From Sphingobacteriia bacterium (GTDB lineage: Bacteria > Bacteroidota > Bacteroidia > Chitinophagales > Chitinophagaceae), in the NCBI GenBank assembly GCA_017304675.1, contig JAFKLS010000017.1, positions 1 through 64,000 of the forward strand: 64,000 nt of DNA. The letters run 5' to 3'. Below the pieces are notes generated by a model. The model was given only the letters and a program-made list of their open reading frames with translations, was not told the DNA's origin and made no database searches. Positions 1 through 9,500 of the stretch are shown here, piece after piece; positions within the stretch are counted from its first letter, which is position 1, and each line of letters opens with the position of its first letter. The position numbers and the translations under genes were made by a program.

Positions 1-2149
1 TGATATTTCCTGTTTGTACTTGCGGGCTTGGCAATTTACCATAATCAACAGCTCCCAACTGATTGTTCACCGCTTTGTTATACATACGCTTTGCCACCGC
101 ATCGCCTAAACTCTTACTCTCCAATCCACCACTACCGCCTCCATTAACACTGCAATCAGTTACAGACATCAGCAATGTTTTAAATGCAGTACCACATGCA
201 TTAGATACTGTATACGTAATGGTAACAGACCCCGCTGCAACACCTGCTACTATACCTGTATTATCAATAGTGGCAATCGTGGCATCGCTTGTACTCCATA
301 CACCACCTGCTGTTACATCTGTTAATGCAGTTGTGCCACCAATACAAACCGTATTAGAGCCGGTAATAGATGCAACAGTAGGCGTAACCGGTTGTGCATT
401 TATTGTTGCAGAAGCAGTATTACTACAGCCTCCGGCATTCTTTACATACACTGTATAATTTCCTGTTGCAACATTTGTAAATGTTACACTTGATTGGTAG
501 GTTGTTCCATCTATACTATATGTATAACCAGCACCGGTTGGAGATGTTACGGTAATTGTTCCGGTTGCAACACTGCATGTTGGTTGTGTTATAGAAACTG
601 CAGGCGCCGCTGGTGCAGATGGCGCCGCATTTATAATGGTATTTGCTAACGATGTAATACAGCCTCCTGCATTCTTCACATACACTGTATATGTTCCTGA
701 TGCAACATTTGAAAATGTTACACCTGATTGATAAGTTGTTCCATCTATGCTATACGTATAACCAGCGCCAGTTGGAGATGTTACGGTAATTGTTCCGGTT
801 GCAACACTGCATGTTGGTTGTGTAATTGATACAACTGGTGTTGAAGGCGCAGTTGGCTGCGCATTTACAACAGCTGTGGTTGCAATGGAAACACAGGTTC
901 CGCTTTTAGCAGTTACATTGTAAGAGCCTGCGTTTATACCAGAAAAAACAGTACTACTCTGATAGGTTGTTCCATCTATACTATATGTATAGCCAGCACC
1001 GGTTGGCGCCGTAACCGTTATAGTTCCTGTAGCAGTTGCACAGGTTGGCTGTGTTATAGAAACTGTAGGAGTTGCCGGTGTGGTACAAGATGGGCTGCAT
1101 CCTGTTACAGAAGGTGTAAATGGATAATAGTGCACTTCTCCTCCTGATTGATAAAAAGATAATCCGATTACTTGTCCTTCAATATTAGATTGATTCACTG
1201 TTTTGGTAATGTCTGCAAGAGGCGCAAAAACTGTTCCTTCAATAGTACTGTTGCCTGCAATATTTAAGGAAGTACAATTATAAAAATTGTAAATAATATA
1301 AGATGCGTTGCTGGAGCCTATGCCTGCCTGGTTCCAAACATTCCATGTAAAACTTCCTGAAGCATTCACATTAATCACTAAAACATGTGAAGCATCTGGT
1401 TGGGTATTAAAAGTAATTCCATTCGTAACACTATTCAATTCCGCACCGGTACAATTCAATACATTGGTGCCTGACCCCAGGTTAATTTTAAGCTGCCCCC
1501 CTGTTAAAACAGAAGTAATGGTAGTGCCGTGAACATTACCATTAGGATTAGTTAGATCAACCCCAGTTGTACTACAACTGGATAAACTTAAAGAGTTTGC
1601 CTGAAAGCTGGTGAATGCAGCATTGAAATCAATCAAAGAAGCTGTATTGGCATCACAGATTGGTTTATTGCTGGCACTTACTTCCGGAGACCCCCAACTT
1701 AGGCAGTTGGAGTTTATATTAATATTGGGGGTAGATGCATAAGAGCCACTTGCAGTGGTAACATAAATGTTAGAAGCGGCATTATTGTTATCCCTGTACC
1801 AAACCTTAACATTAGAAGCGGCACAGTTACCTATTTTAACATAACGGCCATTATTTACCTGTAAGCTTCCTGAAGTAAGCGTTAGTTTACCGCCAACAAG
1901 TAATCCGATAGGAATATTGCCTGCTGTAAAGGTTCCATTATTATGGATGTTTACCTGGTAATTACCAGCCACTTCCAAATCGCCTCCTAAAGCAATTGGC
2001 CCTTCTGTTTCATTTGTAACCAGCTTAGCCCCGTTCTTAAGGAATATGTTAAAGGACTGTGCTGGTGCAGTTGGGCTTTGTGCATTAACTAGGAAAACAA
2101 TCGTCAGAGAAACAAGGCAGAATATACCCCTGAGTAAATTTTTTTTCAT
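1..2149 (-). CDS. Secreted choice-of-anchor A / SprB-repeat surface protein, partial (C-terminus beyond window)
   Basis: The frame stays open from an ATG at 2149 to the left edge of the window, giving about 716 visible residues; the C-terminus lies outside. Residues 1-25 are a signal peptide (MKKNLLRGIF start, cleavage near NAQS). Residues about 160-350 (DFNAAFTSFQ, later GTVFAPLADI, IEGQVIG, VHYYPFTP) read as a choice-of-anchor A domain. Residues about 360-592 are three near-identical SprB-like repeats of about 78 residues, each with ITQPTC, GAGYTYSIDG and TTYQS. A BIG2-like Ig domain (VWSTSDATIATIDN) and a GGGSGG linker follow. A T9SS C-terminal signal is expected beyond the edge but not seen. 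Likely a cell-surface or released adhesin; substrate unknown. Confidence 0.8.
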   Translation of the reverse strand, partial: MKKNLLRGIFCLVSLTIVFLVNAQSPTAPAQSFNIFLKNGAKLVTNETEGPIALGGDLEVAGNYQVNIHNNGTFTAGNIPIGLLVGGKLTLTSGSLQVNNGRYVKIGNCAASNVKVWYRDNNNAASNIYVTTASGSYASTPNININSNCLSWGSPEVSASNKPICDANTASLIDFNAAFTSFQANSLSLSSCSTTGVDLTNPNGNVHGTTITSVLTGGQLKINLGSGTNVLNCTGAELNSVTNGITFNTQPDASHVLVINVNASGSFTWNVWNQAGIGSSNASYIIYNFYNCTSLNIAGNSTIEGTVFAPLADITKTVNQSNIEGQVIGLSFYQSGGEVHYYPFTPSVTGCSPSCTTPATPTVSITQPTCATATGTITVTAPTGAGYTYSIDGTTYQSSTVFSGINAGSYNVTAKSGTCVSIATTAVVNAQPTAPSTPVVSITQPTCSVATGTITVTSPTGAGYTYSIDGTTYQSGVTFSNVASGTYTVYVKNAGGCITSLANTIINAAPSAPAAPAVSITQPTCSVATGTITVTSPTGAGYTYSIDGTTYQSSVTFTNVATGNYTVYVKNAGGCSNTASATINAQPVTPTVASITGSNTVCIGGTTALTDVTAGGVWSTSDATIATIDNTGIVAGVAAGSVTITYTVSNACGTAFKTLLMSVTDCSVNGGGSGGLESKSLGDAVAKRMYNKAVNNQLGAVDYGKLPSPQVQTGNI

Positions 2150-2384
2150 AGTATTGATATTAGATAGATGTTTTAATTTTAAAACAATTGTCATATATAT
2201 TACTACAAAATAAATGAATAATATTGACAATAAATAGTCGTATTTATTGAATAAGGGCTAAAAAGATTAAAAAACAATTAAAATAAACTTAACTTATTAC
2301 CATTTTCAACTTCAAATAGAATGCTAATAAGCCCTCTACCCTAAATAATCACGGAAGTCTTAACCAAAAACAGGGGATTATTAT

Positions 2385-2423
2385 AAAAAAAAAAAGCCCT
2401 TTACCGGAAAGGTAAAAGGCTTT
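2385..2423 (-). terminator. Rho-independent terminator after the DUF5689 lipoprotein gene
   Basis: On the minus strand a 13-bp stem (AAAGCCTTTTACC against GGTAAAGGGCTTT, with one T-G wobble) closes a 5-base loop and runs into a T-tract, which is the A-run at 2385-2395 on the plus strand. It ends the TonB receptor/DUF5689 unit. The rest of the 2150-2447 gap is AT-rich, holds no coding frame and must contain the promoter of the adhesin that starts at 2149. Confidence 0.85.
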
Positions 2424-2447
2424 AACGAATTATGATTGTATATCTTT

Positions 2448-3848
2448 TTAAAAACCTGAAATAGAAATCGGGCCAAACTCGTAAGTGGTTGTTTTGTTAT
2501 TGCTGCTTACGGAGCCTCCGGCAAGGCCATCGTACCTGAATGCCAGGTAAATTTTCTGACCTTTGAATGAAGACAGGTCGGCAGTAACCTGAACAGCCGG
2601 AGAATATCCTGTTGTTTGCCCGGTTGGAATAGCAGCGGGAACAGTAGTCCATGTGGCAGTTGAAGGGGTAGTGCTGGTACCATTGTAATTCGTTGATACC
2701 AATACCTTTAAGGTAGCGCCGTTATCGTATCCGTCTATACAGGTAAAACTTAAAGTAACAGTAGTAAGATTAGAAGCCAGGTTTATAGCCGGGCTTATAA
2801 ACCAACTGGTTTGTGTAGCACCGGCAGGGGCAGAAGCAAATGAACTAATGCTTGCCATTTTTGTAGAACCTGAAACATAGCCTACAAAAGAAGTGGTACC
2901 TGCTTCTGTAACATTTTGCCAAACATTACTTGTTTGGCCACTTACAATATTTGCTTTGTTTACAATACTGGGAAATGTTTCTGAAAGAAATGAAGTTGCA
3001 ACGCCAGTGCATCTTGCACCGGTAAATTGAATATCAGTGGTATCTCTTAATAATAATTCACTGGTTGTTCTGTAGGGAACATATACTGCAACAACAGGTC
3101 CGTTACCTGAAGGTATGGTAGCGCCTGCAAAATTAGCATAGCCGCTAGTATACAAAACAGTAGTATTACTACCGCAATCCATAATAGTTCTTGAAACAGC
3201 ACTTTTGTTTGCAGATGTATCGGAATAAGTTAATCCAACTGTTTGAAATTGTGCATTGGCAATCTTAATTAAAGTACTCTGTAAAGTATCAGAAGAAGGG
3301 TTGGCATTGGCTGCAGCCGCAGCAATATTCAGTTGGCTAATAGTAACTGTTCTTGGGGTAACCGTATTGCCTAAAGAACCTTTAATAATATAATTATCGA
3401 ACAATGCACTCGGAATACCTGTAGCAGCCGGGTTATTAGGCACACTTTTATCTATAGCACCTAATTGAATCAATTTACCGTAATCACTCAGCCATAAACC
3501 GTTACATTTTACAAACAGTTGCCTGCCCACAGGATATTGCCCGTATAAACCGCTTGAATTAAGGCTTAACGTAATACCACCTGTTGAATCTTGCAAACAA
3601 ACTTGCTTATAAAGATTGCCGCTCTTATCGTCTGCCACTACAATGCCAGAAATAACAATATCTGTAGTGATTTGCTCGTACCCGCCAGCCCTATGCATAG
3701 CTTTTAACGCCCTGATGGTAGTGTTGGCAGTAATATTCGGTGCAACATATGCCGGCGGATTATCAAATTTTTTGTTGCACGATAATACAGTGGCAACAAT
3801 GGCTGCCACCATTAATACAATAAATGAACTTTTAGAAATTTTTCTCAT
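2448..3848 (-). CDS. DUF5689 / choice-of-anchor J lipoprotein
   Basis: 466 residues with a lipoprotein signal (hydrophobic core then LSCNKK, lipidated Cys at residue 24), so probably outer-membrane anchored. Residues about 35-270 match the DUF5689 pattern: an OB-like region with ITTDIVISGIVVADDKSGN, VCLQDSTGGI and the YPVGRQLFVKC stretch. Residues about 285-466 form a jelly-roll choice-of-anchor J domain (ETFPS, VWQNVT, SWFISPAINL). Eleven bases separate it from the upstream TonB receptor, so the two are cotranscribed and the lipoprotein is probably the surface partner of the receptor. DUF5689 proteins often accompany secreted nucleases in this phylum; here secreted phosphoesterases lie nearby. 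The ligand is inferred, not shown. Confidence 0.8.
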   Translation of the reverse strand: MRKISKSSFIVLMVAAIVATVLSCNKKFDNPPAYVAPNITANTTIRALKAMHRAGGYEQITTDIVISGIVVADDKSGNLYKQVCLQDSTGGITLSLNSSGLYGQYPVGRQLFVKCNGLWLSDYGKLIQLGAIDKSVPNNPAATGIPSALFDNYIIKGSLGNTVTPRTVTISQLNIAAAAANANPSSDTLQSTLIKIANAQFQTVGLTYSDTSANKSAVSRTIMDCGSNTTVLYTSGYANFAGATIPSGNGPVVAVYVPYRTTSELLLRDTTDIQFTGARCTGVATSFLSETFPSIVNKANIVSGQTSNVWQNVTEAGTTSFVGYVSGSTKMASISSFASAPAGATQTSWFISPAINLASNLTTVTLSFTCIDGYDNGATLKVLVSTNYNGTSTTPSTATWTTVPAAIPTGQTTGYSPAVQVTADLSSFKGQKIYLAFRYDGLAGGSVSSNNKTTTYEFGPISISGF

Positions 3849-3859
3849 AATAAGTTGTT

Positions 3860-6433
3860 TTAAAATCTTAAGGTCATGTTCAGGAAATAATTCAAACCAT
3901 AGGAATAGGAATATTTGGGAGGGAACATATTTACATCTCCGGTGTTGTAATCAAAACGCAATTGTTCAAACCCTGCTGCGATAATGTTTTGATTATTGGC
4001 AATATTGCTGATGCCTGCATTGAATACCAGGAAAGTTGGTTTTTTCTTAATAGACCAGGCTCTTGGCAATTTCCATGAATAGCCTGCAAAAATGTCTACA
4101 GTATATTGAGAAGGAAATTGTTGTTGTGCAAGGATTGCTTCTCTTTCCGGGCTGCCGATAGCTGTGTTCTCCACAGCTTTATTTGTTCTTCTAATCGGGT
4201 TAAACTCCATCCACATCTGATCAAAATAATTACCGGTAATGCTAATAAACCAGTATTTAGGCGAACGATAGGTAAACCCTAAACTGTATACTTCCTGTGG
4301 CGTATTGCCTATTCTGTACCCATTGGCATAAACCGTATCTGAGCTTAATATGGTAGCATCGTTATCTAAACTGATAGTTGCATTTTGCCTGCTGTTGTAA
4401 TAATACCTTCCTACTGAAGCCGCACCATCTAATGTAAGGTTGGGTAATATTTTTGCATTAAAACCAAACTCCATTCCAAAATGCTGTTTGTTAATATTCC
4501 TAATTGCATAGTTCACCAGGTTTTGATAGGTATCGTGGTAGAAAGAGGTAACCGTCATTGAGTTTTTAAACTCGGTATAATAACCCGTAATACGTAAACG
4601 GATCTTCGGTGCATTTAAAATATAGCCGGCCTCGGTAGTAGTAATATTCTCGCTTACAACATTTGGTTGTTCATCATCTCTCGTTCTGGGCGAAGCATAT
4701 ACATTTTCGTAATAAGGGGCTCTTGTTAATACAGCACCATTTGCATACAAGTAATTTCTACCATTAATTTTATATGTAATACCTGCTTTAAGGGCATAGT
4801 TGTTAAAATTATTTACAGCACCTTTTCCAAAAGAAGAATTAGGGAATAAACCATTTCGCATATGTCCTGTTCTCCAGAATTGCGTATTAGATAATTCGGC
4901 AGCGCCAAAAATATCTACCCTTTTAAATTTTAAAATATACTGAGCCCAGGCCTGTGCTTTATTAATGGTGATGTCATAATCATACTTATAACGGTCTCCC
5001 ACATATACAACCCTGTTTGGATTGTTAAGGTCTGACTGGGCTGCATTTGGATTATTAGGAAAACTTCTTTCTGCGAACTGGTTTAAATCAGGAAAATAAT
5101 CTCCTCCCAACAGGTCGGTAACCCTTCTGAAAAAATTATTCTTTTGTGCCTGGTATGCAAACCCTGCTGTTAATTCAGATCTTTTACCCAATGCTGCATT
5201 GAGGGTTGAATTAAAAGTGAATTTCTGAATATTGTTCACAGCATCAGATAACAAGTATCTTGATCTTTTTCCGGTAACACCATTGAATGTTTCTATATCG
5301 CTGTAATTGGCATTGTATAAACCTGCCCAATCAATCTGCCTTACATTTTCATTTGTTTTCCACTGGTTAACCATTAAAGCATAAATGACAGGATTGTTTT
5401 GATAATAGCTGGGCATTTTTTTATAGTAATCAGGCCTTGGGTCTAACACATTATACCAATCAAACCCGCCAGAGCTTTTATCGCCAAACGAATAACCGGC
5501 TCCGGTAGTAAGGGTTGTTTTGTTATTCAGTTTTAACTCATGTGTAAGAATAAGTTGCGGCTGATTGGTCTTGGCAATATTGGCATTCCTTTTCTTGCCA
5601 TTCTGATATCCCCAATAAGAATTATAATAGTGTGTACCTGCAAGGTCGTATGCCTCCTGTGTGGCAGCACCCTGGCGGCCATATTCTGTTGGGCTTCCAA
5701 AAAAGGTTAGTGATAATGTGTTTCTTTTATTCAGTTTTTTATCAACTGCCATAAAATAACTCCAGCCATTATAATAAGTTCCTGGAACATACCCTTCATC
5801 CGCCCATCTTCTGCTGCCACTAAAAGAAAAAGCCCATCCTTTTTTATTAAAACCCGTACTGTGGGTAATAGAAAACCTGTGTGTGTAATTTCTGTTAGAA
5901 TAGGCATAACCAAATTCCGTTTGCTTTCTCTGTTTGCCTGCCCTTGCATCAATGTTAACAGCAGTACCAATTCCCCCAAAAGCAAAAAGGTTTTGTTGCA
6001 ACCCTATAGACAAGGTTCTGTTCCTCATAACATCGTTCAACCCGCCCCACAAGCCATAGGTTGAAAAACCGTTATCGAGGTTTTCGAAAGGAATGCCGTT
6101 AATGTTGGTAGTAAAATATTCACCATCGTAACCTCTTACCTTAAACCTAACAGGTGAGAAGTTATAGGCTGCCGCACTAAAAAAAGGATCTCTGCCTGCA
6201 GTTAAAACAGATGAAACGTTTTGTGAACCTTCATTGTTTAAATCTGCATCATCCATCGTAATCACCGTTATATTTTCGGCAACATTCTGCTTAATATCAT
6301 CTAAAACAAGACTATCCACTTTTAAGCCGGAAGAGTCTTTTCTGGGGATATTTTTTTTAGGAACCGGTTTCTGGGCATGAAGCATGGAACAATAACATGC
6401 AACGAACAGAAACGTAAGAAGGATTTTCTTCAT
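3860..6433 (-). CDS. TonB-dependent outer membrane receptor
   Basis: 857 residues. Signal peptide at 1-20 (MKKILLTFLF to LHAQ). A plug domain covers about 52-165, including ITVITMDDADLN, VRGYDGEYF and GIPFENLDNG. A long beta-barrel rich in alternating aromatic residues follows and ends in LNMTLRF, with the terminal Phe typical of BamA-inserted barrels. It lacks the N-terminal carboxypeptidase-like extension of SusC proteins and its partner is not SusD, so this is not a standard glycan locus. It is cotranscribed with the DUF5689 lipoprotein downstream and lies after the large PHP-domain protein (119-base gap). It probably imports a product of the secreted phosphoesterases; substrate not determinable from sequence. 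Confidence 0.93.
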   Translation of the reverse strand: MKKILLTFLFVACYCSMLHAQKPVPKKNIPRKDSSGLKVDSLVLDDIKQNVAENITVITMDDADLNNEGSQNVSSVLTAGRDPFFSAAAYNFSPVRFKVRGYDGEYFTTNINGIPFENLDNGFSTYGLWGGLNDVMRNRTLSIGLQQNLFAFGGIGTAVNIDARAGKQRKQTEFGYAYSNRNYTHRFSITHSTGFNKKGWAFSFSGSRRWADEGYVPGTYYNGWSYFMAVDKKLNKRNTLSLTFFGSPTEYGRQGAATQEAYDLAGTHYYNSYWGYQNGKKRNANIAKTNQPQLILTHELKLNNKTTLTTGAGYSFGDKSSGGFDWYNVLDPRPDYYKKMPSYYQNNPVIYALMVNQWKTNENVRQIDWAGLYNANYSDIETFNGVTGKRSRYLLSDAVNNIQKFTFNSTLNAALGKRSELTAGFAYQAQKNNFFRRVTDLLGGDYFPDLNQFAERSFPNNPNAAQSDLNNPNRVVYVGDRYKYDYDITINKAQAWAQYILKFKRVDIFGAAELSNTQFWRTGHMRNGLFPNSSFGKGAVNNFNNYALKAGITYKINGRNYLYANGAVLTRAPYYENVYASPRTRDDEQPNVVSENITTTEAGYILNAPKIRLRITGYYTEFKNSMTVTSFYHDTYQNLVNYAIRNINKQHFGMEFGFNAKILPNLTLDGAASVGRYYYNSRQNATISLDNDATILSSDTVYANGYRIGNTPQEVYSLGFTYRSPKYWFISITGNYFDQMWMEFNPIRRTNKAVENTAIGSPEREAILAQQQFPSQYTVDIFAGYSWKLPRAWSIKKKPTFLVFNAGISNIANNQNIIAAGFEQLRFDYNTGDVNMFPPKYSYSYGLNYFLNMTLRF

Positions 6434-6552
6434 AAGCTGAGTTTCAGTATATAAATATAGATAAAAAAATATTTTTAATTTTCAAAATAACTGATTCCGA
6501 TACACGTCTTTAAAAGCTAACCTGAGTGTAACATAAATGCTTCATTGATTAT

Positions 6553-9500
6553 TTACATTTTAATTACTCTTAAAACCGGTAATAATTCTCCATCTCCATT
6601 TAACTTAATAAAATAATTTCCGGAAGCTCCTGTAACACCTCCAATTATTTGCGTACTGCCCTGCAACACATTATTGAATTGCCCGTTTTGCAATAACCTG
6701 CCTGAATTGTCTATCAGTTGCCACTGTAATTGACTGTATGCCTTTTTACAATACAACATGATTGTATTTGCTGAAACAGGATTGTTTAATAACGATACAG
6801 GATAATTATTATTGATCACCACATTATTCTCGGCCTGGTAATTAAGTACAATAGAAAAACGTTTTTGATCCTGAGAAGACGGCTCTGCCGTTACAAGGAA
6901 TATATAATTATGGTTGCCATCTATTAAAATATACTGATTGGTATACTTATCGTGTAAGTAAGCCATGTTGCCATAATTTAATGCCGATAATAACTGCATA
7001 TTAACCTGGTATACTCCTTCCGCTATATTCTTCATGCCTAATTGCAATACTCTTTTTTCATCATTGTTGTTTTTTAATTCGCTACCGTGATAAATAGAAT
7101 ATGCAATTGCATCTTTACCTATTACCGATAAGTCTGGGCCTGTGTTCCTACCAAGATCGTAAGCATCGTATTTCGTATCGAACGAATCTGTGGCCATAAA
7201 TCCACCACCCCATCTAACTATTACCTCATCTGCATAAGCATCTCCCTGTTTAGACAAAGACAGTTTAATGATGCTTTTCATTTCAGGTGCACTGCTGTTG
7301 CCTGCACCGTCTTCTTTTATATTGCCATTACCCTGCACACCCATCATAGAAATGCTGGCAGCACTATTCGTTTTATCACTCTCTCGTATTGATAGTGTAC
7401 CTGCATTTAATGCCTGTACAAAAAAGCCTGCACCATTCTCTATCACTTTGTTTTGATTGCCCGACTGAGAAGTGGTAAGCGCATTGTACGATGCATAAGC
7501 TGTTGTATTAGGATCATACCGGTAAACAGTAGCAGCAACAGTTGTATTATTGGCTGCATAAACGGTAGACCAGTCTATGTTGCTGGCAAAGGGGTTGGAA
7601 ATAAAATTCCAGCCGCTTTTATTTTTTGATAACCCGATAGATTGCATGCCTGCATTTAATGGCCCCGTAAAACTGATGGTGCTGGCAGGCGCTCCTCCTT
7701 TAAGCAATATAGCGTTGCCGGAAGTAGTAGCACTACCACCTGTGAACTGCACCCATCCGGCATTAGCAGATCCGCTATTGCCATAATTTACCTGATCGTC
7801 TCTCGATTCATCATATACATATGCATTATATCCTGCGCCAAACTGGCTGCTCAGATCAGATGCACTGATTGCAGTAACATTCGTGAACGGGAAACCAATC
7901 ATTCTCCAGGTATTGCTATTACCTATAAACCTTTGTACCGTGGCATTACCATTTAAATAATTACCACTGCCCTGCCCTATTGCTGCGCTACCGTTTGCAG
8001 TTGAGGCAAGTAATAAATTGCCATTCGTATTTAAAACACCATTTACAGGACTGATGGTTCCCGTAACAGTTAGAGGGTTTACAAGAGTAACACCTGCCCC
8101 ATTATTAATTACAAGATTTTGCAAAGTATTGGTAACAGCAGGCAGGGTTTGAGCCGAGCTTCCCTGAAGAATTAGTGTGCCTTTTGAAAGATCTAAAGTT
8201 CCATTATTGGCAATAGCACCTGTTACAGTTAATGTGCCTCCATTTAATTTAAAAGAAGCTCCCGCAGGCACTGTTAAATTATTCACTACCAGCGATTCGC
8301 CTGCTTGCAACACAGGCATTGTTGCAGCAGATGCATTTATAATCATATTACTACCCGAAGGCGGAACTGTACCACTACACCAGTTGTTAGCATTACCTGT
8401 TCCGGTGCCCGTTCCTCCTACCCATGTAACCATTGGGTTGTTTGCATCAACTGCACAACTGTTTAAGCTATACCATACAGGTGCACTGATGGTTCTTTTA
8501 CCGTTAATAGTAATATCTGCATAATAGTATGCGGAAGAGCCGTTTACCAAATTATTATCTATATAAGAAAAGTTGTTGCCCGAAAAAGAAGCCACCTGTG
8601 TAGCTGCAATACCAGAACCGGGAACCCCTTTCATTAATTTTATTAAAGGCACTGCACCAGGGCTTGTAGGGTCGTTTGCAGAAATATTGATACTGGGCAA
8701 AGAAGAGCCTGAAAAAATGCTACCCATTACCTGGTTATTCAATGTAAAAGATATTCTTGTATCCATATCTTCTGTGGCATAAAACCTTCTTGCTTTTAGT
8801 GCAGCAAAAAGATCTGCTTTGGTAAGAGAAGAGGCCAGTACAACCAACCTGTTTTGGTTAGCTCTACCAAAATTGGTATAATGTGTATCATGATCCATAA
8901 ATGGGCCCAGGTGATACCCTTTTGCCAGCATCTTGGTATAATAAGATAAGAACCCCATTGAAGAAGGAGGATCTGAATAAGTTGTATTTGTGGAAAAAGC
9001 CAGGCCGCTCTCTACCGCACAACCAATAACAACACTATCTACCATGGCATTATAACTTTGGCTGGCTATATTATTATAATCGGTACTGTTAGGATGCGCA
9101 TACGATGCAAATGCATTACCCTGTTGGCGCAGATAAGCAAACAAACCTACTGTTCCCGTAGTAGCAAGGGTACCTGTATAATCACTCTTCGCAACAAACA
9201 CTTTATAGTTATTAGGCTCCCATCCAATTAAAGAATCTATTCCGTATACCAATACATGCCCTCCATTGCTGATAACACCCCACTCCTGGCCATATAATGC
9301 AAGGAAGTTAGATGTTGTGGCAGCATTAGCCTGTGCAACGCCTAAAGCATAACTGCTTAAACTCATTCCGGCACCGGAATGATTGTGTTCCGAAATGCCT
9401 AAAAAATCTAGGTTAAGCGAGCTTTTAGCATAAGCATAATCATCTGCCGGAGTATAGGTGGCATTATCTTTATTCCCATCAGAATAATGAGAGTGTGCAT

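Noticed and set aside
370..1065. CRISPR array or tandem satellite in the adhesin repeats
   Set aside because: The units are about 234 bases, in frame and without short spacers; they encode SprB-like protein repeats.
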